Below, piece by piece: positions 44,136-56,439 of a stretch of DNA of 64,000 nucleotides. The position numbers and the translations under genes are program-made. The DNA is from Calendula officinalis (taxonomy: Eukaryota; Streptophyta; Magnoliopsida; Asterales; Asteraceae). The stretch is taken from positions 31,644,873 to 31,708,872 of the forward strand of contig OY970820.1 of assembly GCA_963853835.1 (NCBI GenBank), read 5' to 3'. The notes beneath the pieces were generated by a model that was not told where the DNA came from, did not search any database, and saw nothing but the letters and a program-made list of their open reading frames with translations. Positions within the stretch are counted from its first letter, which is position 1; each line of letters starts with the position of its first letter.

Positions 44136-47100
44136 CATATATCCAGATGTTGGATATATGGTACTCTTTTGATCCTGAAAGATAAGATTAGAGGGAACAG
44201 TATATGTGGGAATTATTCTGAAAGTATTAAGGCACTCAGGTTTGTTGTTCTTCATAGCTTCAGTCATCACACTGAGTGCCCTATATTCTGCTGCATAAAG
44301 AATGTCTTTTTCATAGCATATAGCAGATACAGCCCAGATTTCATCCATCATCACTTGGGCTTCAGAGGATCTTGAGGGCATCTCCTTTATCAGTCTAGCA
44401 ATCTTTATCCAATCTTGAAGTCCCATATTTTGGATGTCATGGAGGAAAAACTTCATTGGAGGACTGACTGGCCCAGTACAAGTTGCAACAATTGATTTAT
44501 CAACAGTTTTGACCTTTATTTTGTTGACAAATTCATTTAGCCAGTATATGTCTCTTACAGTTAGAAATGCTTTATTCCTCAGCATACCCATCCTTGTTTC
44601 CCTATATCTTGTTCTTTGTGCCACAATGTTCCAATACTGTTCAAGTAATTCATCTCCAGTTCTTCTTACAGTATGAGATCTTCTTGGAACGTCTTCAGAC
44701 TCAGATTCAGGTTCTTCCTTAACAGGGAAGAACTTTTGGGCCTCAATCTCATCCTCAGCTTCACTATTTTCCTCAGTAAACTGAGCAGATCTCCTAGGTC
44801 TTGAGATCAGAGGGGCTGGATCTTGTTCTTCACTAGATTCTGAGGACATAACCACATTTTTCATTCTTCTGGTTATTGGTCTTCTAGGAATTCTAGAAGG
44901 TCCTTCAGCATGAGGTGAGATAGGTTTTCTTGTATGTACTTCATCATCTGAGAATGATGATGAAGAGGTTTCTTTATTTGCTTCATCCAGTGCAAAGTTT
45001 AAAAATTCTTCTGATGCCACTGGATGTTCTTCATCTTCATCATCAGCAATGGGCCACACAAAAAGCCTATAGACCACAATTTGCAAGTTGTTTTCTTCTA
45101 GAACAGGTGGCTCAGTATAAGCTTGCTGTGGTTGGTCAGTGTGAGTCTCCCCCTGAGCAGATGGCTCAAGTGGGTCTTGAACTTGTAATGCTGACCTAGT
45201 TCTTTGTCTTCTTCTCTCATACTGAATGCGAAGTGGCTCAGTATGAGGGCTTTGCTGATGTTGTTGTTGTTGTTGTGGAGGTTGATCTTCATTCAATCTT
45301 CTTCTTTTCTCCCCCTGAGCAGATGGCTCAGTTTGATCAACTTCAGTATCTCTTTGTCTCTTCTCCCCCTTTTTGTTATCATTGGATGAGGAGGGAAGAG
45401 GATCAGTATCACCACCCATGTCCCCTTCTGGTTGTTCAAGAGTAGGGGAGGGCATGGGCTCAGTTGCAGCATTAGTATCACCAGCATCTCCTTCTCCTTC
45501 TCCTTCTTCATTGTGGTCACCATGTGAAAATGGTGGAGTTTGTGGTTGCTGATGTGGTTGTTGAAGTAATGAGACTGACTGTTTTATTGAGTCAATATCA
45601 CCACTCATCTTGTCCATTCTGGCTAGTATTATACTTTGAGTATGTTGGATGGCCAGAATTTGTTGCATGATTGCTTGCAGAGTCACTTGGTCTCCTACAG
45701 CCTGTGATGCCTGAATGCCCTGCACAGATGGTGCTAAAGAAACAAAAAAAAAAAAAAAAAAACTGGTTAAAAGAAAAGGTTTATCAAATAGAATTGTGGT
45801 GTTGTTTAATTCTATAATCATATAAACAGAGTTTGTGAAGTCTGTATTTCATCTGGTTTATGATGAAATATTGTGGACTTGTGCATAGCATGTGTAAGAA
45901 GGTTTTAGTAAAAGTGAGTGTGTAAATTTAAGTAGCTCAGTATAGGATAAGTCACATTTACTAAAAGGTTTGGGTTTGGGAATTCGAAGCCTGGGATGTG
46001 CTTCTAGTTATTTTCAATGTTTATCACTCGGTATTAGAGTGATAACAGAAATGTGGCTAAACCCCATGGAAAGTTTTTGGATTTTGTGGCTTAAGGGTTT
46101 GTGATCATTTCTTGAATGATGCTACCCAACTCAAATATAAGTTGGACATAATTCAAGCAGCACCAGTGGGTGTCAGTATGACATCAACCACCATTGTCTC
46201 TTTAAATGTTGAGACAACTGTAGACTGACAATGATCAATTTTGTGTGCTCAATATATGAATTTTGCATAGCAGCAGTGGGCTAGCTATGTTGGCCATAAA
46301 AGGATATATATTTGAAAGATCGTTTGAGACTTTGGTCAGTATTGAGTTGGTACTGGCCAATACTTAGTCTCTATTTGGGAATGAAATATATATATATATA
46401 AGTTTAAGGGCTTTTTAGAAATTCATACCTGAGACTCTGTCAGATTCCCTTCTAGCGTCTGCAGTGGTTAGTGCAGGATCATGTGTTTGTTGATGTGCAG
46501 CACCAACATCTTCAATACCGACCTCTCTGTCATGCTGAGCACCTTCCAGTGTAGTTTGTGCATATTGAATCTCCACATCAAGAGGAACATGAGGTTCCTC
46601 AATTAGTTGAGCAGTTTGGACTAGTTCTGGACCTGGAAGGTCAGCGGTGGCTGCAACTAGGCTTTGGGCTTGAAGAGATGCAGTTAATGATGGAACATTT
46701 GCAGGCTGCACCTCCTCAGATGATAAGTTTCCCATAATGACAGGGGAAAGATGTCTTCTTCTTCTTTGGAGGACCAGTGGTGTGTCTTCTGAGGACTCAG
46801 TATCAAATTTTTTTTCTATATGAGGAACCTCAGGGTCCTGTGCAGGTGGAGAGATATGTTGTTGAGTTGGTTCTTGAACTTGTGGAACATCCTGCATCTC
46901 AATATCTGGACCAGCCTGGGCTCCATTGCCACTATTATCATCATTATCATCATCACCATCATTGTCTGACTCAGTATCAGACATGTCTTCTTCATCATTT
47001 ATATGTTCTTGAACAATGGCCCACATAGAAGGGCTCAGTAAAGGCTCTGCTTGTCTTGGCCTGTAAAAGAAGATCTTCTCACTAAGAGGAGGAAGATCAA

Positions 47101-47818
47101 CCCTTGGACTGTGAAACTCATCATAAGAATGTGTGGGCATTGAGTGTTGAAAGATGAGTGATAAGAATCTGCAGAAAGGGACATTACATTCCCTTGTGTT
47201 AGCCCGAACCAAAGTAGCTAATTCATTGAAAATGAGTCGTGCATAATCAATGTTTCTTCCATAGTACAGAGCATGTACTATTTTCATCCCAAATTCATTT
47301 ATTTGATCCAAAGCACCTGTCTTGTGAGTCATGCACCGAATAATTGTTGTAATGAGAATACCCCACATAGGAACAAATTCGTTTCTTTTGATGATTCCTG
47401 TTGTTCCTCTTCGACCCAAAAATGGCAGTACTTAGCGTGCCTCTGATCTATCAACAAATGGGTCATACTGAGCTTGTGCTGGAAGCCTCAGTGTTTCACG
47501 AATGATTGCAGTAGAAACAAAAGCTCTTCTTTGATCCCTAATTACCCATCCAGCAATCATATCTGGAGAATCGAGTGTGGCAGAGTACCAAAACTCACAT
47601 AACATTCCTGGGTAAATTGCTCGAGGAGATAAGGCCAGTGCACGAGCAATTGGGCAATGCTTCATAAAAGTCACAATATTTGTGAATTCTTGGCATACCC
47701 AGGCTTGAGGAATAGTGAAATTCGCTGTGATGTTGTTCCTCGCAAACCTGGGCACTTCATCATTTCGGAATTTGATTTCCGATTCAACTTCTGGAGCAAC
47801 AAAAGTGTAATTCGCCAT
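44136..47818 (-). pseudogene. Env-like ORF of element B: exon 1, intron, exon 2 up to the LARD
   Basis: Exon 1 runs from ATG 47818 (MANYTFVAPEVESEI) to 46429. It has one in-frame stop (TAA, about 47432-47434), a globular first part (FTIPQAWVCQEF, LCEFWYSATLDSPD, then FLSLIFQHSMP) and an acidic Asp/Asn-rich segment (about 46930-47000). A 695-bp intron-like gap follows. Exon 2 (45733-44136) starts APSVQGIQASQAVGDQ, continues with Gln/Glu/Ser-rich, probably disordered sequence, then a folded-looking block (LNEFVNKIKVKTVDKS, then FLHDIQNMGLQDWIKIARL). The frame joins across the gap. The LARD interrupts the 3' end. It differs greatly from the env-like ORF of elements A and C but shares position and general design. 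Its function is unknown. Confidence 0.75.
45734..46428 (-). other. Probable intron in the env-like ORF of element B
   Basis: On the minus strand exon 1 ends CTCAG before GTATGAAT (46428 downward). The gap ends in a 19-T tract followed by GTTTCTTTAG (45734). The join splits a codon after its first base and keeps the frame open on both sides. No coding quality is seen inside. This is strong sequence evidence for splicing, but it is not proven. Confidence 0.75.
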
Positions 47819-48265
47819 CTGTGATTTTGATTTGAAAAAAGTTTGCTTGCTAATAGAAAGTGAAATCGTTAATCGCAGAGAGAATTGAAAATGAAAGAAA
47901 GAAATAACAGTTAAAAAAATTGAAGTAAAAATAAACGGTTATTTATAGGAGATTTGAAAGATAATTAAGGTATTGGGAAGTAAAAACGGCTGATTTGACT
48001 GCCTTATCCTCTGCCAACGGTAACTTTCTTATTAAGAAAGGTTACCGTTTGAGCAGTATGAGGATTAAGCTCGGTTTGAGCGCCGTAATACCCCAATACT
48101 CAGTAAAAAAAAATATTAAAAAAAATAATAAAATTATAAAAACAATTAATTTACTCTGGAAATGAATAAAAAAAAAATAAAAATTTCAAATTTTGATGAT
48201 AACAGACTAGTGATACTGAGTGGTCAGTATCAACATGAGTGAAACTGAGCGTTCAGTTTTAAAGA
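47819..48265 (-). other. Spacer between pol and env-like ORF of element B
   Basis: Non-coding, AT-rich, with motif copies at 48090 (variant), 48210-48235 and 48250. It corresponds to the motif-rich spacer of elements A and C. Confidence 0.7.
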
Positions 48266-51200
48266 TTAAGGATTCACCATACCTAATTGCCCTAGTAAAT
48301 ACATAAACCTTTCCTCAGGGAGAGGTTTAGTAAACACATCGGCCAATTGTTCATCTGTTGATACATAATCTACCTCAACCTTACCTTTTTCCACATTATC
48401 TCGAATAAAGTGGTGTCTGATATCAATGTGCTTGGTTTTGGAGTGATAGACTGGGTTCTCTGTGATAGCAATAGCACTCTTGTTATCACAATTAATGGGA
48501 GTCTTATGAAAGTTGAACCCATAGTCTAAGAGTTGATACTGCATCCATAATAATTGAGCACAACAACTTCCTGCAGCAACATATTCTGCTTCTGCTGTGG
48601 AAGTTGCTACCGAATTTTGCTTCTTGGATGACCAACCAACTAGTCTTCCACCGAGGAATTGACATCCTCCACTTGTGCTTTTTCTGTCCAATCTACAACC
48701 TGCAAAATCTGCATCTGTGTACCCTTCAAGGTCAAAGTTTGAGTCTTTGGGATACCAAAGACCCAGGTTAGGAGTACCTGTAAGATATCTAAAGATTCGC
48801 TTAACTGCTTTCATATGTGATTCTTTAGGATCAGCCTGATACCGAGCACACAAACATGTTGCAAACATGATATCAGGCCTGCTAGCAGTTAAATAAAGTA
48901 AGGAACCAATCATACCTCGGTATGTGGATTGACAAACTGATTTACCAGTTTCATCCTTACTTATCTTATCCTGAGTACCCATAGGAGTGTGCATGGAAGA
49001 TAAATTTTCAAATTTGTATTTCTGTAACATATCATGCACATACTTACTTTGATTTATAAAAGTGCCATCAGACTTTTGTTCAACTTGTAAACCAAGAAAA
49101 TAAGTAAGTTCTCCCATCATACTCATCTGATACTGAGTTGACATTATCTCAGCAAACCAGTCACACATTGACTTGTCAGTGGAACCAAAGATAATGTCAT
49201 CTACATATATCTGAATGAGTAAGATGTTAGAACCGTTCCGTTTTGAAAATAATGTTTTATCAATTTTACCTCTTGTAAATTTATTTTCAATAAGATACTC
49301 GGACAGGGTATCATACCAGGCTCTTGGAGCTTGTTTGAGCCCATATAGAGCTCTATCAAGCTTGAAAACATAATTCGGAAATTTAGGATCAACAAAACCT
49401 GGTGGTTGTTTAACATAAACTTCTACTTGGAGTTTTCCATTTAGAAAAGCACTTTTGACATCCATCTGATAAACTTTGAAATTTTTGAAGGCTGCATATG
49501 CAAGATACAACCTAATAGCTTCAATTCTGGCAACTGGTGCAAAAGTTTCATCATAGTCAATGCCTTCTTCTTGCCTGTAACCTTGAGCAACTAACCTTTC
49601 TTTGTTTCTGATGACAACACCATCCTTGTCCATCTTGTTTCTGAACACCCACTTAGTACCAATAATAGTTTTGCCAGTAGGAGGTGGTACTAAGTTCCAA
49701 ACTTTGTTTCTCTCAAACTCTGTGAGCTCTTCTTGCATAGCTTCTACCCAATCTTCATCTAATAAAGCTTCATCAGCTTTCTTTGGTTCAATGGTAGATA
49801 GAAAACTTGAGAAGAAACAAAAATTTGCAGTTGCTTGGGGTGGAAACTCTAATTTTCTTCTTGTTTGGACACCTTCTTCAATAGGACCAATAATGTTTGA
49901 GTGTGGATGGTCTCTTTGTTCCCTTAAATTGTTTCCTAAGGAAGCATTTGAAATAGGATCAACAATATCTTGTTGATTTGGTGTGTTGTGTGTCTGATAC
50001 TGAGTGGAATTCTGGTCAGTATTAGACACCGGAGGTTGCTGTTCAGTTCCATTTTGCAGAGTGGATATGGATTCTTGTGAAGTGTTGGATGTTTCACCTT
50101 CTTCATAGGTAGAGTGGTTCAGATCATTAGTTGGAAACTCAGTATGGAGGTCCTCTGTTATGGGAACCTCAGTATTAGTCGCAGTATAGTGATACTGAGT
50201 TTGAACTTGATCAGTTTCATTAAACTTATTGGGAATAAAGTGTGGATGAAACTTGGGCTGTTCAGCAATGGAGTGTTCTGGATTGCATAAAATATCTATG
50301 CCACTTATGTCTTCACTTGCTGAGGTAGAATTCTCATTCTGATCTTCATCAAATGTGACATGAATGGATTCTACAATCATCTTGGTTGAGATGATATACA
50401 CTCTGAAAGCTTTAGAGTGTGGAGAGTAGCACATGAACACACCTTCATTTTCTTTGGGAGCAAATTTGTTGAGATTTTGTTTTGTACTGAGTACAAAGCA
50501 TTTACTCCCAAAGATGTGGAAGTATTCCACATTAGGAATCTTGCCATTATATAACTCATATGGAGTCTTCAGATGTCTTTGGACTATAGTAGCTCTATTC
50601 TGAGTGAAGTTTGCACAGTTTACAGCTTCAGCCCAGAAACTCAGTGCCAGTCCAGCATGGCATAATAAAGTTCTTGCAGCTTCAATCAGTGTTCTATTCT
50701 TTCTTTCCACAACACCATTTTGTTGTGGTGTGTAGGCTGCAGAGAAGTTTTGAATGATTCCATTTTCTTCACAGAAATCTGCTAATACTGAGTTCTTAAA
50801 CTCAGTACCATGGTCACTTCTAAGTTGCTTGACCTTGTTGCCTTTTTGAAGTTCCTCTCTTTTTATAAAGGCAATGATTTCTGTTGTTGCATCTGACTTA
50901 GTCTTGAGGAAGATGACCCAAGTATATCTTGAAAATTCATCAACCAAGACTAGAGTATAGATCTTTTTGGCCAAAGATGGTGTGCTGATGGGGCCAAAAA
51001 GATCCATATGTATCATAGTAAGAGGTTCATTAATGGAACGATTGACTTTGGACTTGAATGAACTCTTCTTCTGCTTGCCCATTTCACATGCTGAGCATAA
51101 CTTATCTTTTGAATAAGTAATTGTGGGCAACCCTCTCACCAGTTTCTTCATACTGAGCTCGTTGATATTTCTAAAGTTGATGTGAGAGAGTTTCTTGTGC

Positions 51201-51622
51201 CATAGCCAATGCAATTCTGGATTGACTTTAGAAAGCAGGCATACTCGAATAGTTGGGTCTATTTCAGATAGGTTGACCACACATACGTCTTTTTCTCTTC
51301 TAGCAATGAGTACAGGCTGGCCTTTATCATTGTAGATGATTCCTGCAACCTTCCTGAATCGAGCTTCATTGTCATCATCACACATCTGGCTGATACTGAG
51401 CAGATTGTGTTTTAGACCCTCTACATAGGCAACTCTTTTAAAAGTTATGTTGCCTGCCTTGATCACACCATAACCTCTTGTCTTTCCCACCGAGTCATCT
51501 CCAAATTTAACAGAAGGACCCTTCTCTGGAGTATAATTGAGAAGGTATTCCATACTGCCTGTCATGTGTCTTGAGCAGCCACTATCTAAATACCATTTTC
51601 TGTCACCCTGCACAAGACACAA
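48266..51622 (-). CDS. Copia Pol polyprotein of element B (open, 1118 codons)
   Basis: An uninterrupted pol frame. In order: aspartic protease (WYLDSGCSRHMTG, residues 10-22), the gag-pre-integrase zinc region (LWHKKLSHINF, about 145, and CSACEMGK), integrase core with MDLFGP (about 204), SDHGTEF (about 269) and NGVVERKNRT (about 303), a Thr/Ser-rich linker, reverse transcriptase (KWVFRNKMD to YVDDIIFGS, about 805), and RNase H (YTDADFAG, about 967, and STAEAEYVAAGS) with the tail DEQLADVFTKPLPEERF. It would process Gag-Pol, copy element RNA to DNA in cytoplasmic particles and integrate it in the nucleus. The frame begins a few codons after the gag stop, at a splice-acceptor-like GTGCAG (51608-51613). 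The listed first codon is AUG-like only by context. Real expression probably requires readthrough or splicing from gag. Confidence 0.93.
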   Translation of the reverse strand: MCLVQGDRKWYLDSGCSRHMTGSMEYLLNYTPEKGPSVKFGDDSVGKTRGYGVIKAGNITFKRVAYVEGLKHNLLSISQMCDDDNEARFRKVAGIIYNDKGQPVLIARREKDVCVVNLSEIDPTIRVCLLSKVNPELHWLWHKKLSHINFRNINELSMKKLVRGLPTITYSKDKLCSACEMGKQKKSSFKSKVNRSINEPLTMIHMDLFGPISTPSLAKKIYTLVLVDEFSRYTWVIFLKTKSDATTEIIAFIKREELQKGNKVKQLRSDHGTEFKNSVLADFCEENGIIQNFSAAYTPQQNGVVERKNRTLIEAARTLLCHAGLALSFWAEAVNCANFTQNRATIVQRHLKTPYELYNGKIPNVEYFHIFGSKCFVLSTKQNLNKFAPKENEGVFMCYSPHSKAFRVYIISTKMIVESIHVTFDEDQNENSTSASEDISGIDILCNPEHSIAEQPKFHPHFIPNKFNETDQVQTQYHYTATNTEVPITEDLHTEFPTNDLNHSTYEEGETSNTSQESISTLQNGTEQQPPVSNTDQNSTQYQTHNTPNQQDIVDPISNASLGNNLREQRDHPHSNIIGPIEEGVQTRRKLEFPPQATANFCFFSSFLSTIEPKKADEALLDEDWVEAMQEELTEFERNKVWNLVPPPTGKTIIGTKWVFRNKMDKDGVVIRNKERLVAQGYRQEEGIDYDETFAPVARIEAIRLYLAYAAFKNFKVYQMDVKSAFLNGKLQVEVYVKQPPGFVDPKFPNYVFKLDRALYGLKQAPRAWYDTLSEYLIENKFTRGKIDKTLFSKRNGSNILLIQIYVDDIIFGSTDKSMCDWFAEIMSTQYQMSMMGELTYFLGLQVEQKSDGTFINQSKYVHDMLQKYKFENLSSMHTPMGTQDKISKDETGKSVCQSTYRGMIGSLLYLTASRPDIMFATCLCARYQADPKESHMKAVKRIFRYLTGTPNLGLWYPKDSNFDLEGYTDADFAGCRLDRKSTSGGCQFLGGRLVGWSSKKQNSVATSTAEAEYVAAGSCCAQLLWMQYQLLDYGFNFHKTPINCDNKSAIAITENPVYHSKTKHIDIRHHFIRDNVEKGKVEVDYVSTDEQLADVFTKPLPEERFMYLLGQLGMVNP

Positions 51623-51630
51623 AATAAGAA

Positions 51631-54205
51631 TTAGTTCTTTTTAGGAACCCATTTTTGAATGGGACCTTTGGTGGGATAAACATATTTTGACTTAATCTCT
51701 TTATATGGAGAGGTCGGTATCACTTCGGGGGTAACTTTAGAAGTTTTCTTTGGTGATACTGACTTAGTTTCTCTCCTTTTCTTTGGTACTGAGTACCTAG
51801 GACTTGAGAGATCAGTCCAGCATTCATCTCCCTTATGACCAATATGATGACATCTATAACATTTTCTAGGTCTATTTCTAAACATATTTTCATACGGTAT
51901 TTTAGAAAAATGTTTCACTTTTGGTAGGTCAGTATGAACGAGTTTTGCAAATTGTTTACTTAAAGATTTGACCTGATCACCAAGTGTTTTTAAAATGTTA
52001 ATTTTGTCATTTTTAATAGGTGTATTAACATTGTTTTTAACTGGTATAGGAGATGGAGGATCTGGTTGCTTCTTTTTATTTGGCAGAGAAGTCTTTCTAA
52101 TATTATTAGTGGTAGACTTCTTGTCTTTGTCAACTAAAGACCTAGTTGAAGTTGTTTTTTGTTTATCATGTTTTGAAGAAACAACTTTAACAGGTTCTTT
52201 AGATGTCTCAGTATATGATGTTTCTGTTCCTGCAACTTCTGTATTAGATGAAGCATTTGAGATAGAAGTTGTCTTATTATCATTATATAATTCAAAAGTT
52301 GTTGTATTAAATAATAATTCAAAAGGTGGAACAGCAGAAGTGTCATACTGAACTATTGGTAGCTCGGTATCAGAAATTTCCGTTATATGAAATTCAATAC
52401 TGAGTTCTTGTTGCTCAGTATAGCACTTTGAGCATATGGAGGGACCAATAGGTTTTTCTAAAATTTCATTTTCCTCATCATCTGACTCAGTTTGACATCC
52501 AACTTCACATAAAGTTTTAGCTTTTTCAAAATTAATAGGGTTCATAGTAGAAAACTCTTCAAATAAATCAGCAAAATTGTTCCTATTTTTAAACTGAGGA
52601 TCAACACCAAGTGCAGCCCTCACATTTTCTGGGAATTGTTGATTTAAACATTTATTTAATTTTATTGAAGCATTTCCCCCAAGATTTACACTGTTCTTCA
52701 AATTTCTCTTTTTCAAGTTTGTGTAAATGAGCTTTATCAGCTAATCTTTGGTTAATGTCTTTTAAATCTGAAAAGTTTAGTTCTAAATCTTTATATTTTG
52801 CTCATTTATCCAAGTTTTCATTATTTACCCTTTCAAGTTCTTGAATTGTTAATTTTAAAGCTTTTTCTTTTTGTACAGAAGTTTTAAGATCAACAATCAT
52901 ATACTCAAAAATCTTGGTTTTTTCATTCACTGAATAAGTTTGAAAGGAACTTACCTTGTACAACTGAGTGGAATCCCAATCAGTATGAACACTCATCCTC
53001 TCAGCCTCTTTGATATCCATTTCAAAGGAGCTCTTCAAATCATCTTCAGTGAAAGCCATAAAGGCTTTATTTTCAATCTCTTCCTCATCATCACTTAAGT
53101 CTTCATCCATCCAGGCTTCTGAGTAAAGTGCTTGATGAGGTGCTCCATTCCCTTCTGCCCTCTTGCCCTTGCTCCAATTCTTCAGTTTGACATATTTGTC
53201 TCTATACCTCTTTGCTCGGTATGCAATTTTGTCATTTTGGTCAGTCTCAGAAGACTTGGTATGACAATTTGCAGCAATATGTCCAGGCTTTCCACACCTA
53301 TAGCAAAGACCTGATCTTGGGTCAGTATTAGAAGAGCTAACACCAAGCCTCTTCTTCTTCAACTGATCCAGCTTCATAGACATAAGAGCCATTTGAGTTT
53401 CAAGCTCTTCTGCCTCATCATCAGCAAGATCAACTTCTGGTTCATCTGGCTCAGTTACAGTATAGGCCTGTTGCACAACTAGAGCCATGCCAGTGGAAGA
53501 CTTGTCAGTTTTCTTCCAGTTGATCAGTCTTGCAGCATTATTCTCCTCATGATTCAACATTAGACCATACAAAGTTTGAAGAGTGTATGACTCAATGTTG
53601 TTAGCAGCATTGACAGAGTTTGTCATGTCAAGAAATTGTTGAGGAAGACTATCCAGGAACTTTTGAACAAGCTCTCCTTCCTCTTTCACAATGCCTACAC
53701 TGATTAAATCATGGATAACAGTATTGAACCTGTTATAGAGAGTGGTGATGTCTTCATTAGGAGTTGAGAAGAAATTTTCATATTTCCTTCTCATGTTGCT
53801 TTTTCTTTGCAACTTCACCTTTGCTGTGCCTTCATAGGTGACTGATAGACTATCCCACATAGCCTTTGCTGTTGGCAATTTCATAATTGCATTAAGTATC
53901 TCTTTGGTAACAGCATTACCAATCACCCCTTTAGCTCTGGAGTCTAAAGCATACAACTGACGGTCAGTATCAGTCCAGTTGTGCTTTAGTTTAGGTACAG
54001 TTCTTATGCCCTCAGGAGCATCATCAGTAGCAGCAACAGGTTCCACAGTTTGTGGAATGATGGGACCATCATATAGCACAGTGAGCATTTCATGATGAAT
54101 GGATTCAAGATACCACTGAGCTTTTAGCTTCCATTGATGGAAGTCTTTTCCATCAAAGATGGGTATTCCCTTTCCAGACATAACTGGTGCAACAATGGTA
54201 GACAT
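51631..54205 (-). pseudogene. gag of element B, main copy, broken by a stop and a frameshift
   Basis: It starts at ATG 54205 (MSTIVAPVMSGKGIPIFDGK) and contains the copia gag core, a CCHC knuckle (CYRCGKPGHIAANC, near 53290), then acidic and coiled-coil-like parts. The frame stops at 52802-52804 (TGA). A G-run near 52675, one base longer than in the partial copy, shifts the frame. The C-terminal part (52716-51631) has a second knuckle (CYRCHHIGHKGDEC) and a basic tail. The partial copy at 54794-56341 has neither lesion, so both arose here after duplication. Confidence 0.93.
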
Positions 54206-54289
54206 TTTTGATTTTGGAGTATGGGAAGGATATGTATAGGGGATGGCTGCCAGGGTTAAAGATCGACTAAATAAGAGTTTATTTAGCCT

Positions 54290-54301
54290 GCTCTGATACC
54301 A
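54290..54301 (-). other. Primer-binding site next to the middle LTR of element B
   Basis: Minus-strand TGGTATCAGAGC two bases after the LTR. Confidence 0.95.
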
Positions 54302-54303
54302 GT

Positions 54304-54793
54304 TGTTAGGTCACAACAACCCTGGTTTATAATGTTAATTGATAGATTATTATACTTAGAGAAATATTAGAGTGATAACACAAGAATATAGTCAATGTAT
54401 AAATCCACTGAGTGTGGCTTGTTGCGGAATAACAAGACCACTGATCAATTACAAAAGATGTGAATGTGTAAAGTAAATTGGTAAGTAATCCTTTGCAAGA
54501 TGATCTCTATTTATAATGTTATAGAGATCTTACATGATGAGCAAAGGAGTAACCGAAGGACTAAGTAAGAGAAATGACTAAGATCAAGGGATTTGATCTT
54601 AGTCCGTTACTATACTGAGTATCACTCAGTCCTTCTACTCAGTCCTTGTACTCAGTATCACTATCTGATACTGAGTACTGATCACTCAGTATCAGACCTA
54701 AACTTAGCTATATTATTCTACATATTAATCAAAGCTAGTCTAGGTTGTTTTTGTTATCTTAAGATCCAAAGGGGCAAGGCTTTTTGCCTTAAC
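54304..54793 (-). repeat. Middle LTR of element B
   Basis: Almost identical to the other two LTRs but shorter. About 19 bp between two ACTGAT copies are missing, consistent with deletion between motif repeats. The last base of the terminal ACA is lost at the junction with gag sequence. Confidence 0.95.
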
Positions 54794-56341
54794 TAATTTT
54801 ATTGAAGCATTTCCCCAAGATTTACACTGTTCTTCAAATTTCTCTTTTTCAAGTTTGTGTAAATGAGCTTTATCAGCTAATCTTTGGTTAATGTCTTTTA
54901 AATCTGAAAAGTTTAGTTCTAAATCTTTATATTTTGTTAATTTATCCAAGTTTTCATTATTTACCCTTTCAAGTTCTTGAATTGTTAATTTTAAAGCTTT
55001 TTCTTTTTGTACAGAAGTTTTAAGATCAACAATCATATACTCAAAAATCTTGGTTTTTTCATTCACTGAATAAGTTTGAAAGGAACTTACCTTGTACAAC
55101 TGAGTGGAATCCCAATCAGTATGAACACTCATCCTCTCAGCCTCTTTGATATCCTTTTCAAAGGAGCTCTTCAAATCATCTTCAGTGAAAGCCATAAAGG
55201 CTTTATTTTCAATCTCTTCCTCATCATCACTTAAGTCTTCATCCATCCAGGCTTCTGAGTAAAGTGCTTGATGAGGTGCTCCATTCCCTTCTGCCCTCTT
55301 GCCCTTGCTCCAATTCTTCAGTTTGACATATTTGTCTCTATACCTCTTTGCTCGGTATGCAATTTTGTCATTTTGGTCAGTCTCAGAAGACTTGGTATGA
55401 CAATTTGCAGCAATATGTCCAGGCTTTCCACACCTATAGCAAAGACCTGATCTTGGGTCAGTATTAGAAGAGCTAACACCAAGCCTCTTCTTCTTCAACT
55501 GATCCAGCTTCATAGACATAAGAGCCATTTGAGTTTCAAGCTCTTCTGCCTCATCATCAGCAAGATCAACTTCTGGTTCATCTGGCTCAGTTACAGTATA
55601 GGCCTGTTGCACAACTAGAGCCATGCCAGTGGAAGACTTGTCAGTTTTCTTCCAGTTGATCAGTCTTGCAGCATTATTCTCCTCATGATTCAACATTAGA
55701 CCATACAAAGTTTGAAGAGTGTATGACTCAATGTTGTTAGCAGCATTGACAGAGTTTGTCATGTCAAGAAATTGTTGAGGAAGACTATCCAGGAACTTTT
55801 GAACAAGCTCTCCTTCCTCTTTCACAATGCCTACACTGATTAAATCATGGATAACAGTATTGAACCTGTTATAGAGAGTGGTGATGTCTTCATTAGGAGT
55901 TGAGAAGAAATTTTCATATTTCCTTCTCATGTTGCTTTTTCTTTGCAACTTCACCTTTGCTGTGCCTTCATAGGTGACTGATAGACTATCCCACATAGCC
56001 TTTGCTGTTGGCAATTTCATAATTGCATTAAGTATCTCTTTGGTAACAGCATTACCAATCACCCCTTTAGCTCTGGAGTCTAAAGCATACAACTGACGGT
56101 CAGTATCAGTCCAGTTGTGCTTTAGTTTAGGTACAGTTCTTATGCCCTCAGGAGCATCATCAGTAGCAGCAACAGGTTCCACAGTTTGTGGAATGATGGG
56201 ACCATCATATAGCACAGTGAGCATTTCATGATGAATGGATTCAAGATACCACTGAGCTTTTAGCTTCCATTGATGGAAGTCTTTTCCATCAAAGATGGGT
56301 ATTCCCTTTCCAGACATAACTGGTGCAACAATGGTAGACAT
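54794..56341 (-). pseudogene. Second, 3'-truncated gag copy of element B
   Basis: It starts at ATG 56341 and is nearly identical to the main copy (for example one residue change near 55158). It is open for the whole available length and includes the CCHC knuckle. The copy ends abruptly inside gag, where the middle LTR begins. The open frame then reads about 18 codons of LTR sequence and stops at 54740. A shortened Gag could be made from it if transcribed from the right LTR. Confidence 0.92.
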
Positions 56342-56425
56342 TTTTTATTTTGGAGTATGGGAAGGATAAGTATAGGGGATGGCTGCCAGGGTTAAAGATC
56401 GACTAAATAAGAGTTTATTTAGCCT

Positions 56426-56437
56426 GCTCTGATACCA
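56426..56437 (-). other. Primer-binding site next to the right LTR of element B
   Basis: Minus-strand TGGTATCAGAGC two bases after the right LTR. Confidence 0.95.
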
Positions 56438-56439
56438 GT

